DNA of 64,000 nucleotides from Hippasteria phrygiana (lineage: Eukaryota; Echinodermata; Asteroidea; Valvatida; Goniasteridae), in contig JAZGUH010000227.1 in NCBI GenBank assembly GCA_037893225.1, positions 62,001-126,000 on the forward strand, given 5' to 3'. Position 1 is the first letter of the stretch; each line of letters starts with the position of its first letter. Below the pieces are notes generated by a model. That model did no database searches. It saw nothing but the letters and a program-made list of their open reading frames with translations, and was not told the DNA's origin. Below, in pieces: positions 1 through 10,639 of this stretch. The translations under genes and the position numbers were made by a program.

Positions 1-1625
1 GCACCCTTAATTATGCAAACAATATCTAAGGGCAAGGGGACACCCCCTCCCCTTAGATAACTCCCCAGGACACAGATCACTAATTGGGGCTCATGTCCCC
101 CCACTTTTCATAAGCTGTTGACACCCATGGACGACAGTTTCGGAGTCTTCGTGTCTTCCAAACCATCGGCACACCTGTTGGGAGAAATAGAAAAATACAA
201 TCAACAGTAACAGTGCAGCATATGTTCGTGATTTTATTTGTAAAATGGTATACAGTTTCATTGGACATTTGCACTAACCTGTTGCCGGCCGGGATGAGCC
301 TTTCCTCTACAGAGATCACATGGTCACCGACTCCGCGGATATATACGTCCGCATAATTTCTTAGGTGAATTAAATGCATGTATCTGAATTTCGCACCAGA
401 GCTTTATGATGTATTTCTGAACAATACTTTTAACAGTTTTTTAACATTACCGTTACAATTTCATGTTATTGCGAAAACCTTGTTCTCATTGTTCTCATAG
501 CGAAAACCTTGTTCTCAGTCCGTCAAAAATGACGTTCGATGTTTGTGTCCGTCAATATTGCTGACGTTCGATTGGTAATCTGTCAAAAAAATGACGTAAG
601 GGAATTTCTCTGTCACAGTAATAACGTACGAGAGCATTATTGCGTGAACAGGTTGCGCGCGAAGACTCCACAGTAGTGATTGGCTATGCTGCAAATAGAA
701 TACGTTCGCGGCAAGAAATGCCGTATTTATGTTGTCAAATAGACGTTTTGGATTTATGAAGGAACTGCTCTTTTGTTTTCGAACGTCAGTCTTTGTCGTT
801 CGTCATTTATTTGACAGATTTTCTTCAAGCAGACCTATAATAAACCAGAAAATTGCTGGAGATTTGAACTTACGCGGGAAGCTCTATGTGCATAACGTGT
901 ATAAGAGAAAGACGGTCGTCTGTCGGGCCATGTCAAAAGGTCAGTTCGCATGCGGACCACCAATTTATCGAACGTCAGTATTTTATCGTGACGGACAATA
1001 TAATTTTAAGTTGGTTGTAAATTTAGGCCAGTGGCTGAAATGCTAATTGTGAAGTAGTTATCATAATTATTATGAATGTGAAATTATCGTTATTTAAACA
1101 TGTGTCTATGGCAATTTTGGCGACTCTGTTGAGTATTTATATTTTGGATACTCGGCCTTGTGTTATATTGTTGACATTTTGACGGAATCAAATGACGTTC
1201 GCAAATGTTAAACAAATCATAAAAATTATTTCGGAAGCCACTTTTCATTTTGTTCCTACTAGCTGGAAAAATATTTGTAGCCACCCTCTGCTGCCTGCAC
1301 ATGCCAAAGAGGAAAAAAGATGTGGTGACAACATGTAGTTCTAATTGATAATATCAATGACCAAATCCAGAAGTAGTTGAAGTCCGTCAACAGTGCTGAT
1401 GTTCGAGAGGATATTTTCAGTACTCCATTTAAGTTGAAGGACTTGTATGGCCAATGTTATGCACTATAACATGTCAAGTACTTCTAAATTTATCACACAA
1501 TATAAATGCACTGTACAGCCCTTGCACAATAAAATATGAGCATCTAAAATGTCATGTACACAAATGAGCCATTATTTTTAGAATCTGCCTTTTCAAAGAT
1601 CTCTTCTATTTATTCAACCCAACAG
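1..1625. other. AT-rich non-coding stretch with recurring CGTCA/TGACG stem-loops
   Basis: No gene is supported here. The short open frames (80-379 minus, 729-1046 plus) have no family resemblance that I recognise. Between about 515 and 1420 the pair CGTCA and TGACG keeps recurring a few bases apart in opposite orientation, for example near 520, 548, 578, 968 and 1383, often followed by TTCG. It may be part of an intron or an upstream region of the exon at 1626. Confidence 0.5.
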
Positions 1626-1841
1626 TTGTCGCCCTTGAAAGAGACCCCTAACTGGAAAAGAAAGGTGCTGGAACTTGAAGACCTCAATAATGGGAATAAG
1701 CGCATAGCAATAAACCTGTGGAAAGACTGCGCAGATTTGCCTGTACCTCCGCAACAGAGCATAGTTTGCATCACCAACATCGATTGGAAACCTTTTGGAA
1801 ACCTCCACATTTTCAACAGCAGTCAATACACCTCAATAAAG
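1626..1841 (+). CDS. Candidate internal exon of an unidentified host gene (72 codons)
   Basis: A 216-nt open stretch is bounded by a pyrimidine-rich acceptor (…CAACCCAACAG at 1615-1625) and a donor (AAAG|GTAAAC at 1842). Its length is a multiple of three, so it begins and ends in phase 0. The peptide starts LSPLKETPNWKRK and ends NSSQYTSIK. It is rich in W, K and hydrophobics and has the look of a small beta-barrel (OB-like) segment, e.g. SIVCITNIDWKPFGNLHIF, but that is weak recall and no family is claimed. Codon use and splice signals are unlike the neighbouring repeats. Its end phase is compatible with the exon at 11355, so both could belong to one plus-strand gene. An alternative is an old captured gene fragment. 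Confidence 0.5.
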
Positions 1842-1981
1842 GTAAACAACTTTAAAACCACCTCCTTATTCTTTGACAACCCCAGTAGGCCCTACATTTA
1901 GTCCCCCCACCACTGGTAAAGGGCATATTGCACCACCTATGTAATTTAGTGGGGTCAATCTGTCTCAAATCACCCATTGGG

Positions 1982-2195
1982 TTAACCCCTTGCGTACGGA
2001 TGACGCTATGGCGTAAAAAAAAAGTGGCACCAGGCCGGATGACGCCATTTGCCGCCGTTTGTGCAGTTTCAATCCATTGTTGGATTATTGTTTATGTTAC
2101 GCTTGACTGCACAAACACATTGTAGCGGTTCGCTTGGCTGCCAGAACCACAGCGACACCCCGACGTCTCCCGTAAAACCGTACTCAAGGGGTTAA
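1982..2195. mobile_element. TTAA-flanked MITE, piggyBac-like
   Basis: A 206-bp element (1986-2191) lies between two TTAA tetranucleotides at 1982-1985 and 2192-2195. The termini are inverted: left CCCCTTGCGTACGG, right end read on the minus strand CCCCTTGAGTACGG. The TTAA duplication and CCC-starting tips are characteristic of the piggyBac superfamily. It has no transposase and is therefore non-autonomous. Confidence 0.8.
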
Positions 2196-2199
2196 ACCC

Positions 2200-3163
2200 C
2201 ACTCCCTCGAATTTTGTATGAGGTACTGTAATTTAGGCTAAAAAACACATCTTCAGGTTTTTGTGCCATTAAACAAACGGTTTTCACAGTATCGCCTGCC
2301 ATTTTTTTTATTTCTCCCAAAATGGCTGTGGACACTAATTTTCAAATGACCATATCTCTTTAACTTTTGGGCCAAATTTCTGGATTTTGGTTTCTTTGGA
2401 AAGTTACCAAACCTATCCACATTTAAAGGCTCTACTTCACTTGTAATTTGCATCTAAAACTTGCCAGGAATGTTATTACATCACTTGAATTATAAAATGA
2501 CATTTACCTACATTTTTGTGCCCACAAGGGGATACGTTTCAAATTTATACCCATTTTTTGCATAACTTATAAATCTCCTTTCTTTCACATTTGATACAAA
2601 TTCTGCTTGTCAAACCCAACCCATACATGTACGTGTATGTGATCGGCTCTGCAAAATGTATACTATGTCACAAAATTTGAAAAACGAGTATAGTTGAATT
2701 TGCCACATAAGCTCTAATTTGGTGTAGGTTTGACCCCTGTGGCATTTATTCGAGATCTATTTTCCAATTTTAAGGGAAGTGCATTTAGAGATAGTGTACA
2801 TGATTGGTAATCCTCAATTGTTACGAAATACCTTACTAGACTGTATAATAGCAATCTCAATTATCCTGTGAAATGATGGCACCTGGTTTGCTGTCGTTTT
2901 GGAAAAAAATTACAGATTTAAAAAAATACTGCGCTCTATTGACCGAATATAGTTAGTCTGCATTGCGTCTAAAATGGGTAAACAATCGGAAAACGGGCAC
3001 AAGGTTGCAATTATAGTACAAGTGTGTGTCGCGTAGTGTACTGAAGGCACGGGTTGTAACCAGTCGACTTGCGTAGTTATGAAAACGATCCCGTTTACAA
3101 AAATTGGGCTTATTTTACAAGAGGGCGCTATAACAAATCCAGTAACTGCCGCCCGACGATTGA
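2200..3163. other. Non-coding stretch, nothing assigned
   Basis: AT-rich sequence with short frames only. I see no splice-bounded exon, TIR pair or known repeat motif. Confidence 0.5.
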
Positions 3164-3897
3164 AAACTAACTAGGGGTGTGCATCGGAACTTAGTAGCCG
3201 ACCGTTCATGTCAGGAACCGGTTCCAGATTATGGAATGGAGTACCTGTACAACTTTACATTATCGCGTAGTATCTTCACAGACAATGAAAAAGAAAGGTT
3301 TGTATGTTGTCGCAAATTTTCACAATTAACTCTTCCGCTACGGCGCGCCGCTCACAGCGGCTCGAAAAAAGCCTATTCCTGCCGGCAAGCCGCTCAGAGC
3401 GGCTCGTTGTAAACATTCTGTAAAACAATTACGTCACAGCCCCCATTATAATACCGTAGTGAAAGAGTTAAAACCTGACTACATGGGAAACCAGCACAGA
3501 TTTCATGTTTATGCCGCTCACGAAAGTTGACAATAAGGGAATTTACTGGTCGTGGTTTTTGTAGTCTTGGCATAGATATTAGCCTCGACCAGACAAAATA
3601 GCGTGCCTCATTCCACAATAAATACAACTGTATGCAGCTTCCGGACAACCGTGCCGGCATACAATGTATGCAAAGGCAGAGAATTTATCATACTGGACAG
3701 GTATGAGATTTTTCAAATTTTGTCTGAAATCAGACTTTTTGAATCTCAGAGAAAGACATTATTATTATTATTATTACAACTTCCAGGATTGGAAGTTTTG
3801 GGTTGGGTTTCTTTAACGGGTACCCGGGTACCCATATTTTTTTCAATCGGGTACACGGTTCTTTTACTACCCGTAAATGCACACCCCTAAAACGAAC
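3164..3897. mobile_element. hAT-like non-autonomous DNA transposon
   Basis: The 718-bp element runs from 3172 to 3889. Its tips are inverted: TAGGGGTGTGCAT on the left and ATGCACACCCCTA on the right. It is flanked by an 8-bp duplication, AAACTAAC (3164-3171) and AAACGAAC (3890-3897), with one mismatch. An 8-bp duplication and TAGGGGTGTGCA-type tips fit the hAT superfamily. The interior has GGGTACCCGGGTACCC near 3818, a word common in such elements, and a short ATT microsatellite. The frames at 3179-3412 and 3603-3890 are not transposase. Confidence 0.75.
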
Positions 3898-4310
3898 GAC
3901 GTTTTTCTCTCGTTTTTTGCCATCCAAGAATGCAAAACTTTGAACAGGTCAGTGAAACGATATTTCCTATAAAATACCAACCCCCAAATCCACCCATTTC
4001 TGAAAATTGCAGCAATGACCAATCATGCACACTACCTTTAAAGACAAAAATGCAAAGAAATAAGATAGAAGTAACTTTTATCAACATTTATTTTTTCATC
4101 TTTATTCATCAATGTTTCTGAAAATATATTCTGAAAATATAGATATATAAACAGAAGCCAACAAACCAAAAACAAAAAAAATCACTGATGTGAAGATTTG
4201 TTCACCCGCTTAGAACAGCCCTGTGTGTGTTTTCACATAGTGCGACATAATACTTTTTTGTAGAGCGGGTCATTATATGGTATACAAATATTGAATGCTT
4301 CGAGTGGTGC

Positions 4311-4418
4311 AGTAAAACTAGCCTCCCGAGGTGATCCATGGAGCATTCTATTTTCCCTCGGCAAAGCCGAGGGAAAAATAGAATTTTTCATGGATCACAG
4401 AGGGACGGTAGTTTTACT
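4311..4418. repeat. Near-perfect 52-bp foldback hairpin
   Basis: The left arm (4311-4362) and right arm (4366-4418) are complementary apart from a few mismatches, with only AAA as the loop. The arms start AGTAAAACTA and end CCCTCGGC at the loop. This could be a MITE reduced to its two ends, or a pre-miRNA-like hairpin if transcribed. No flanking duplication is obvious. Confidence 0.7.
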
Positions 4419-4754
4419 ATACTATGAGATAAAGCATACATGTATATGTTGTACAACACCTCTCCTGCAGATTAGGCTTGATTTAAGCACTAACTGATTA
4501 ATTTCATTTAAACACAGTTAAATGTACGTCTAAATTTGAATTCAAAATTAGTTGAAAATTATTTCCACTAACTAAGTACCCCCTCACAAAATGTTTGAAC
4601 CCAGTTCTGTAGCGCTAGCGCTTGGGAAGAATACGCGCTACGTGCAACAGTCACACCTGTATGCATTTTACAAGTGCTACATGTATGTACTACATGTACG
4701 TGTACTTTGGTTGCTACGGCTATAGTACTTTTGGCCATGCATATCCCTTACAAA

Positions 4755-6821
4755 AATGTCCCATGGGGACTTCCCATGGGAATCCCACGGGGGATTTGGA
4801 CCCCATGTACCCAATGGGAACCCATGTATCCCATGGGGAATTTCCCATGCGTCCATTGGGTAGTTTCCCATGCCCCCCGTGGGGAATTTCCCATGCCCCC
4901 TGTGGGTAATTTCCCATGCCCCCCGTGGGTAATTTCCCATGCACCCCGTGGGTAATTTCCCATGCACCCCGTGGGTAATTTCTCATGCACCCCTGGGTAA
5001 TTTCCCATGCTCGCGTGGGAAATTTCCCATGCCCCGCGTGGGAAATTTCCCATGCCCCGCGTGGGAAATTTCCCATGCCCCGCTTGGGAAATTTCCCATG
5101 CCCCGCGTGGGAAATTTCCCATGCCCCGCGTGGGAAATTTCCCATGCCCCGCGTGGGAAATTTCCCATGCCCCCCGTGGGAAATTTCCCATGCCCCCCGT
5201 GGGAAATTTCCCATGCCCCCCGTGGGTAATTTCCCATGCACCCCGTGGGTAATTTCTCATGCACCCCCTGGGTAATTTCCCATGCTCGCGTGGGAAATTT
5301 CCCATGCCCCGCGTGGGAAATTTCCCATGCCCCGCGTGGGAAATTTCCCATGCCCCGCTTGGGAAATTTCCCATGCCCCGCGTGAGAAATTTCCCATGCC
5401 CCGCGTGGGAAATTTCCCATGCCCCCCGTGGGAAATTTCCCATGCCCCCCGTGGGAAATTTCCCATGCCCCCCGTGGGAAATTTCCCATGCACCCCGTGG
5501 GTAATTTCTCATGCACCCCTGGGTAATTTCCCATGCTCGCGTGGGAAATTTCCCATGCCCCGCGTGGGAAATTTCCCATGCCCCGCGTGGGAAATTTCCC
5601 ATGCCCCGCTTGGGAAATTTCCCATGCCCCGCGTGGGAAATTTCCCATGCCCCGCGTGGGAAATTTCCCATGCCCCGCGTGGGAAATTTCCCATGCCCCC
5701 CGTGGGAAATTTCCCATGCCCCCCGTGGGAAATTTCCCATGCCCCCCGTGGGAAATTTCCCATGCACCCCGTGGGTAATTTCTCATGCACCCCTGGGTAA
5801 TTTCCCATGCTCGCGTGGGAAATTTCCCATGCCCCGCGTGGGAAATTTCCCATGCCCCGCGTGGGAAATTTCCCATGCCCCGCTTGGGAAATTTCCCATG
5901 CCCCGCGTGGGAAATTTCCCATGCCCCGCGTGGGAAATTTCCCATGCCCCGCGTGGGAAATTTCCCATGCCCCCCGTGGGAAATTTCCCATGCCCCCCGT
6001 GGGAAATTTCCCATGCCCCCCGTGGGTAATTTCCCATGCACCCCGTGGGTAATTTCTCATGCACCCCCTGGGTAATTTCCCATGCTCGCGTGGGAAATTT
6101 CCCATGCCCCGCGTGGGAAATTTCCCATGCCCCGCGTGGGTTATTTCCCATGCCCCCGTGGGGAATTTCCCATGATCCCCGTGGGGAATTTCCCACGCAC
6201 CCCGTGGGGAATTTCCCACGCACCCCGTGGGTAATTTCCCACGCACCCCGTGGGTAATTTCCCATGCCCCCCATGGGTTATTTCCCATGCCCCCCGTGGG
6301 TTATTTCCCATGCCCCCGTGGGTAATTTCCCATGCCCCCCGTGGGTAATTTCCCATGCCCCCCGTGGGTAATTTCCCATGCCCCCCGTGGGTAGTTTCCC
6401 ATGCCCCCCGTGGGTAGTTTCCCATGCCCCCCGTGGGTAGTTTCCCATGCCCCCCGTGGGAAATTTCCCATGCCCCCCGTGGGAAATTTCCCATGCCCCC
6501 GTGGGGAATTTCCCATGATCCCCGTGGGGAATTTCCCACGCACCCCGTGGGGAATTTCCCACGCACCCCGTGGGTAATTTCCCATGCCCCCCGTGGGTTA
6601 TTTCCCATGCCCCCCGTGGGTTATTTCCCATGCCCCCCGTGGGTTATTTCCCATGCCCCCCGTGGGAAATTTCCCATGCCCCCGTGGGTAATTTCACATG
6701 CCCCCCGTGGGTAATTTCCCATGCCCCCCGTGGGTAATTTCCCATGCCCCCCGTGGGTAGTTTCCCATGCCCCCCGTGGGTAGTTTCCCATGAATCACAT
6801 GGGTAGTTTCCTATGTGCCCT
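4755..6821. repeat. 23-bp tandem satellite with higher-order structure
   Basis: About 85-90 copies of a 23-bp unit, read as GGGAAATTTCCCATGCCCC followed by GCGT or CCGT. Each unit contains the perfect 12-bp palindrome GGGAAATTTCCC, or variants with GGGTAATTTCCC or GGGGAATTTCCC. The marked variant 'CTGGGTAATTTCCCATGCTC' recurs at 4993, 5269, 5519, 5793 and 6069. This gives a higher-order period of 276, 250, 274 and 276 bp, i.e. 11-12 units. The 6130-6800 part is less regular and lacks this higher-order mark. Because 23 is not divisible by three and the unit contains no stop, frames stay open on both strands for hundreds of codons. These are not genes. Confidence 0.97.
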
Positions 6822-8275
6822 CATGTTTTTTCTTCAAAGGTTATCCAACTGCAGGATGACAAAATACCATGGTTACTATCACAATTCCAGCAACAACATT
6901 TGTAATTATATTCTTTGGGAAAACATCAGAATGTTGGTCAATAATTAGTTTCTTATTAGGCTGTTCTTATATACATACTACATGTACATAATAACGCTGG
7001 AAATTTCTGTAGGCACCTCAGACAGAAATATATTTTGGATTTTAGTCACAAGAATTACCAAATGTAATTTCTGATTTGTCCATACACTCCTATAAGATTG
7101 TAATAGGCCCTACACATTTGTGACAAACAATGAAATTCATCTCCTCTTTGAAACTTTACGAAGGACTCTTGTTGTTCCGTCCAACAACGAAGCTCGGAGC
7201 TAGTCAGTTCCAAGCATGGCATCCCCCAGTTGTAGATAATCAGCTGCAACTCCTTCATGCTCCTCTTCAAGTGAAGTACATGTACACCACTGTATTTTAA
7301 AGAAAAGAGCAGAAAATACAAGATATGAGACATTGAGACTAATTCGAAAAATTTGGTTTATACAACTGTTTTGTTAGTTACGGTTTATACAGGAACAGCC
7401 TCTAGCCCGTGATTTGCGAAACAATTTAAACAATCCTAACATTTGGTACAAATGCCTCAAGCTATTAATTAAACTTTTAAAGCACATTTCACATATTTTT
7501 TTTATTATTAATTTGTTTAAAAAAAGGGATGGCAGAAGGCCTTTTTTGTTCATTAGGCCTACTTCTATTTTAGATCATGGTAGGCAATGTTTTCTCAGAT
7601 GGCTTTTGCTGAAATTAAGTTATGATTCAATTTAAAATAAGCTATAAATGGGCTTGGAAATATTAAATAAATGTACCGAAAGCCCATCAAAAAAAGTTTA
7701 ATAGCCAACACTACTTTAACTAAAATTGTCCTCCAAAATTACCACATTTAAATCAACAAAAATCCATAACTTTGCAAGTTCCTTCCTCCACCATGGGTTA
7801 ACCTATCATGATCATTGACTCCTCATTTTGGAAAGATTTTACTTTATTACGGGAACAGCAAAATCTTGGAAAATAGCCATCTATTTGTGTTAAGAAATGT
7901 ACAGATACTTGGTACAATATGTTTAATTTTGAGACTTTATAGTCGGGAAATGTTCGTGCAATCTGGAGGAAGTGTGTTTTCTGTGTTAGATGTTTTTGGC
8001 ACACTGTATGGTCACTTAACTCATGCTCAAAGTGGCACATACATGTTGATTTCTGCCTCATTCTTTACAGATTTTGCTGACAAATCTTGAAACATGGCCA
8101 CATGTTTAGACAGTTGTTCTCAAGAAGGGTTGGTTATTTTCCAAGATTTTACTGTTCCTGAATAATTTTGGTGGGGAGTAAAATCTTTGACTCATTTTAT
8201 TTCTAATTTTTGACTGTTTCTTAAGATTTAAAAGAATTGAAGCAACTTTAAATGTTCATGAATCTGCCTAATTAT
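6822..8275. other. Non-coding stretch with one weak exon candidate
   Basis: Mostly AT-rich intron-like sequence. On the minus strand a good acceptor (pyrimidine tract, then AAAATACAG, ending at 7291) precedes sequence that reads EEEHEGVAADYLQLGDAMLG before a stop near 7202 in one frame. In another frame it stays open for about 90 codons. With two competing frames I do not call it a gene. Confidence 0.4.
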
Positions 8276-8500
8276 GGGGTTTTTCAAAACCTTAAGTTAA
8301 GGCTTGGCTTCGTCTCGGCTTTGGCTCCGACTTCTGAATATTGAGAAGCAATAAACCAAATGGAAATATTCTAAATTTGTGCATGTTTTGTTTCTGGAAC
8401 ATTCATTCGATATGAAAGCAAAAATTTGAATATTTACATTTCGTTTGCTTCTCAGCTATTCAGAAGTCGGAGACGAAGCCAAGTTTTTGAAAACCCCTAT
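8273..8500. mobile_element. 222-bp MITE with long inverted ends and TAT flanks
   Basis: The element at 8276-8497 begins GGGGTTTTTCAAAA and ends TTTTTGAAAACCCC. The inverted similarity continues inward through the CTTGGCTTCGTCTC and CGACTTCTGAAT blocks to GAGAAGCAA. The trinucleotide TAT occurs on both sides (8273-8275 and 8498-8500). No coding capacity. Superfamily not assigned. Confidence 0.7.
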
Positions 8501-9639
8501 CAGTCCACGCGAGGCTAGGCTACACGTTCATGCCTACACAACGGATATGTTCATGTATGATGTAACGAACAAAAAACTGTGCAGGCCAAAATACGCAAAC
8601 GTAGACCTACATCCTTACATTTTCACGGTAATAACTTAAGTTATAACCATAAACTCACCAGTAGAATAATGCAGTAAACCACTAAACTCTCCCATATCAC
8701 CCAGGATGTCTAATGTTTCGTCAGACGTTCAGATATTTGCCCCGATACGACAAACAGTTGTAGCTTTAAACGGCCTGTGTCTGTCTTTGTTTGAATCGTC
8801 TCGTAACGTAATAACGAACATGTCTTTTTCTTATCCGCGAGACCGATTAACATTGATATTCCTACGCGTGAACTAATGCACAGCTAGCTATGATCTATCT
8901 CAACATTATCCTGTGATTTTGGTCAAGCTTTTATCATCAAAGTACTATTCTTTCATCTTTTTATCACTTTAATTGCAAAAATTGTAAAACATTTCTTTGC
9001 ACCGGTTGACGCACTAGTTTAGTTTACCCACGCGCTCATGGCGGCCGGCCGCGACCTTGCATTATTATGCACACACATGGTGTACGTTGTACGTGGTGGG
9101 TACATGTGTATACTATGCATGTGATTACAACTAGGGCTATGTGTGCACAGTGTACATTATACACGCATACGTACACCAATACGTCCGAGGACAATACTTT
9201 GTGTTTCCTATTGTTCCTTTAATATAACCAACCCCCATAGACTAAGCACTTATCCTTACGTTCGAGGACCGATTTCAACAAAAGACTCTACGTTCGAGGA
9301 CTGAAAGGTTTCTTTGTGTTTCCTTTCTTCTCTTGTCCTCGGAGATATATACAGTGCACGTACATGTACACCCGCACTATATGTGTGTACGGTGTAGCTT
9401 TTGGCTGAGTCGTTATGATGCAATAACGGTTGAAACTCGACTCGCGGGTCTGTACGTTATAACATGGACCTATAGCTCCATGGTTATAACATAGACTTAG
9501 GCCTAATTGTTTCAAGTCAGAAATTGTCATGTGAAGACTGAATGGTTAATTCGAAGTTTTATACTTGTTTTCATTGTGTGCGGGTAATATTACTTATGAC
9601 ACATTGACACTAAGAGAATTTATGTGTAATTTAGAATTC
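8501..9639. other. Non-coding stretch, nothing assigned
   Basis: Contains several ACATGTAC-like and TACGTA-like alternating words around 9060-9400, and the phrase ACGTTCGAGGAC twice (9258 and 9290). No exon or TIR pair was seen. Confidence 0.45.
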
Positions 9640-10577
9640 ATTTTTTAAATCATATTTTTTACATTTTTATCGATTTTTAATTCCCATGGGGAATTTCCCA
9701 TGCTCCGCGTTGGTAATTTCCCATGCACCGCGTGGGTAATTTCCCATGCCCTGCGTGGGTAATTTTCTATCCCCCCTGTGGGAAATTTCCCATGCCCCCG
9801 TGGGTAATTTCCCATGCCCCCAGTGGGCAATTTCCCATGCCCCCCGTTGGTAATTTCCCATGCCCCCCGTGGGTAATTTCCCATGCCCCCCGTGGGTAAT
9901 TTCCCATGCCCCCTGTGGGTAATTTCCTATGCCCCCGTGGGTATAAATTCCCATGCCCCCGTGGGCAATTTCCCATGCCCCCCGTGGGTAATTTCCCATG
10001 CCCCCCGTGGGTAATTTCCCATGCCCCCCGTGGGTAATTTCCCATGCCCCCGTGGGTAATTTCCCATGCCCCCAGTGGGCAATTTCCCATGCCCCCCGTT
10101 GGTAATTTCCTATGCCCCCGTGGGAAATTTTCCATGCCCCCGTGGGAAATTTTCCATGCCCCCGTGGGTAATTTCCCATGCCCCCATGGGTAATTTCCCA
10201 TGCCCCCAGTGGGCAATTTCCCATGCCCCCCGTGGGTAATTTCCCATGCCCCCCGTGGGTAATTTCCCATGCCCCCCGTGGGTAATTTCCCATTCCCCCC
10301 GTGGGTAATTTCCCATGCCCCCCGTGAGTAATTTCCCATGTCCCCATGGGTAATTTCCCATGCCCCCCGTGGGTAATTTCCCATGCCTAGCTTGGGTAAT
10401 TTCCTATGGCCCCTGTGGGTAATTTCCCATGCCCCCCGTAGGTAATTTCCCATGCCCCCCCGTGGGTAATTTCCCATGCCCCCCCGTGGGTAATTTCCCA
10501 TGCCCCCCCGTGGGTAATTTCCCACGAATTCTTTTTTTTAATCAGATTTTTAACATTTTTATCGATTGTTAATTTTT
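9640..10577. repeat. Second 23-bp satellite array with flanking direct repeats
   Basis: The array (9680-10525) holds about 37 units of the same GGGTAATTTCCCATGCCCCCC-type monomer as the 4755 array, but with GGGTAATTTCCC predominant and no 11-12-unit period. Both sides carry a similar AT-rich block: 9640-9682 and 10529-10577 share TTTTTAAATCA-type sequence, ACATTTTTATCGAT and TTAAT. The array therefore sits inside a direct repeat of roughly 40 bp. Confidence 0.9.
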
Positions 10578-10639
10578 CTCGTGTCAATTGCATCTGATAA
10601 TTAACATCAATTCAATTACCCACCATATGATTATTGACC

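Noticed and set aside
729..1046. 105-codon ORF with MLSNRRFGFMKELL start
   Set aside because: Overlaps the CGTCA/TGACG hairpins and shows no conserved domain or splice signal.
4720..6631. Long glycine/proline/tryptophan-rich ORFs on both strands
   Set aside because: They arise because a stop-free 23-bp unit keeps every frame open; no splice sites, start context or conservation supports coding.
4755..6821. CRISPR-like array
   Set aside because: Repeats are contiguous 23-bp units without unique spacers, no cas genes exist, and the context is eukaryotic.
9645..10593. ORFs of up to about 250 codons on the minus strand
   Set aside because: Same satellite effect as in the first array.
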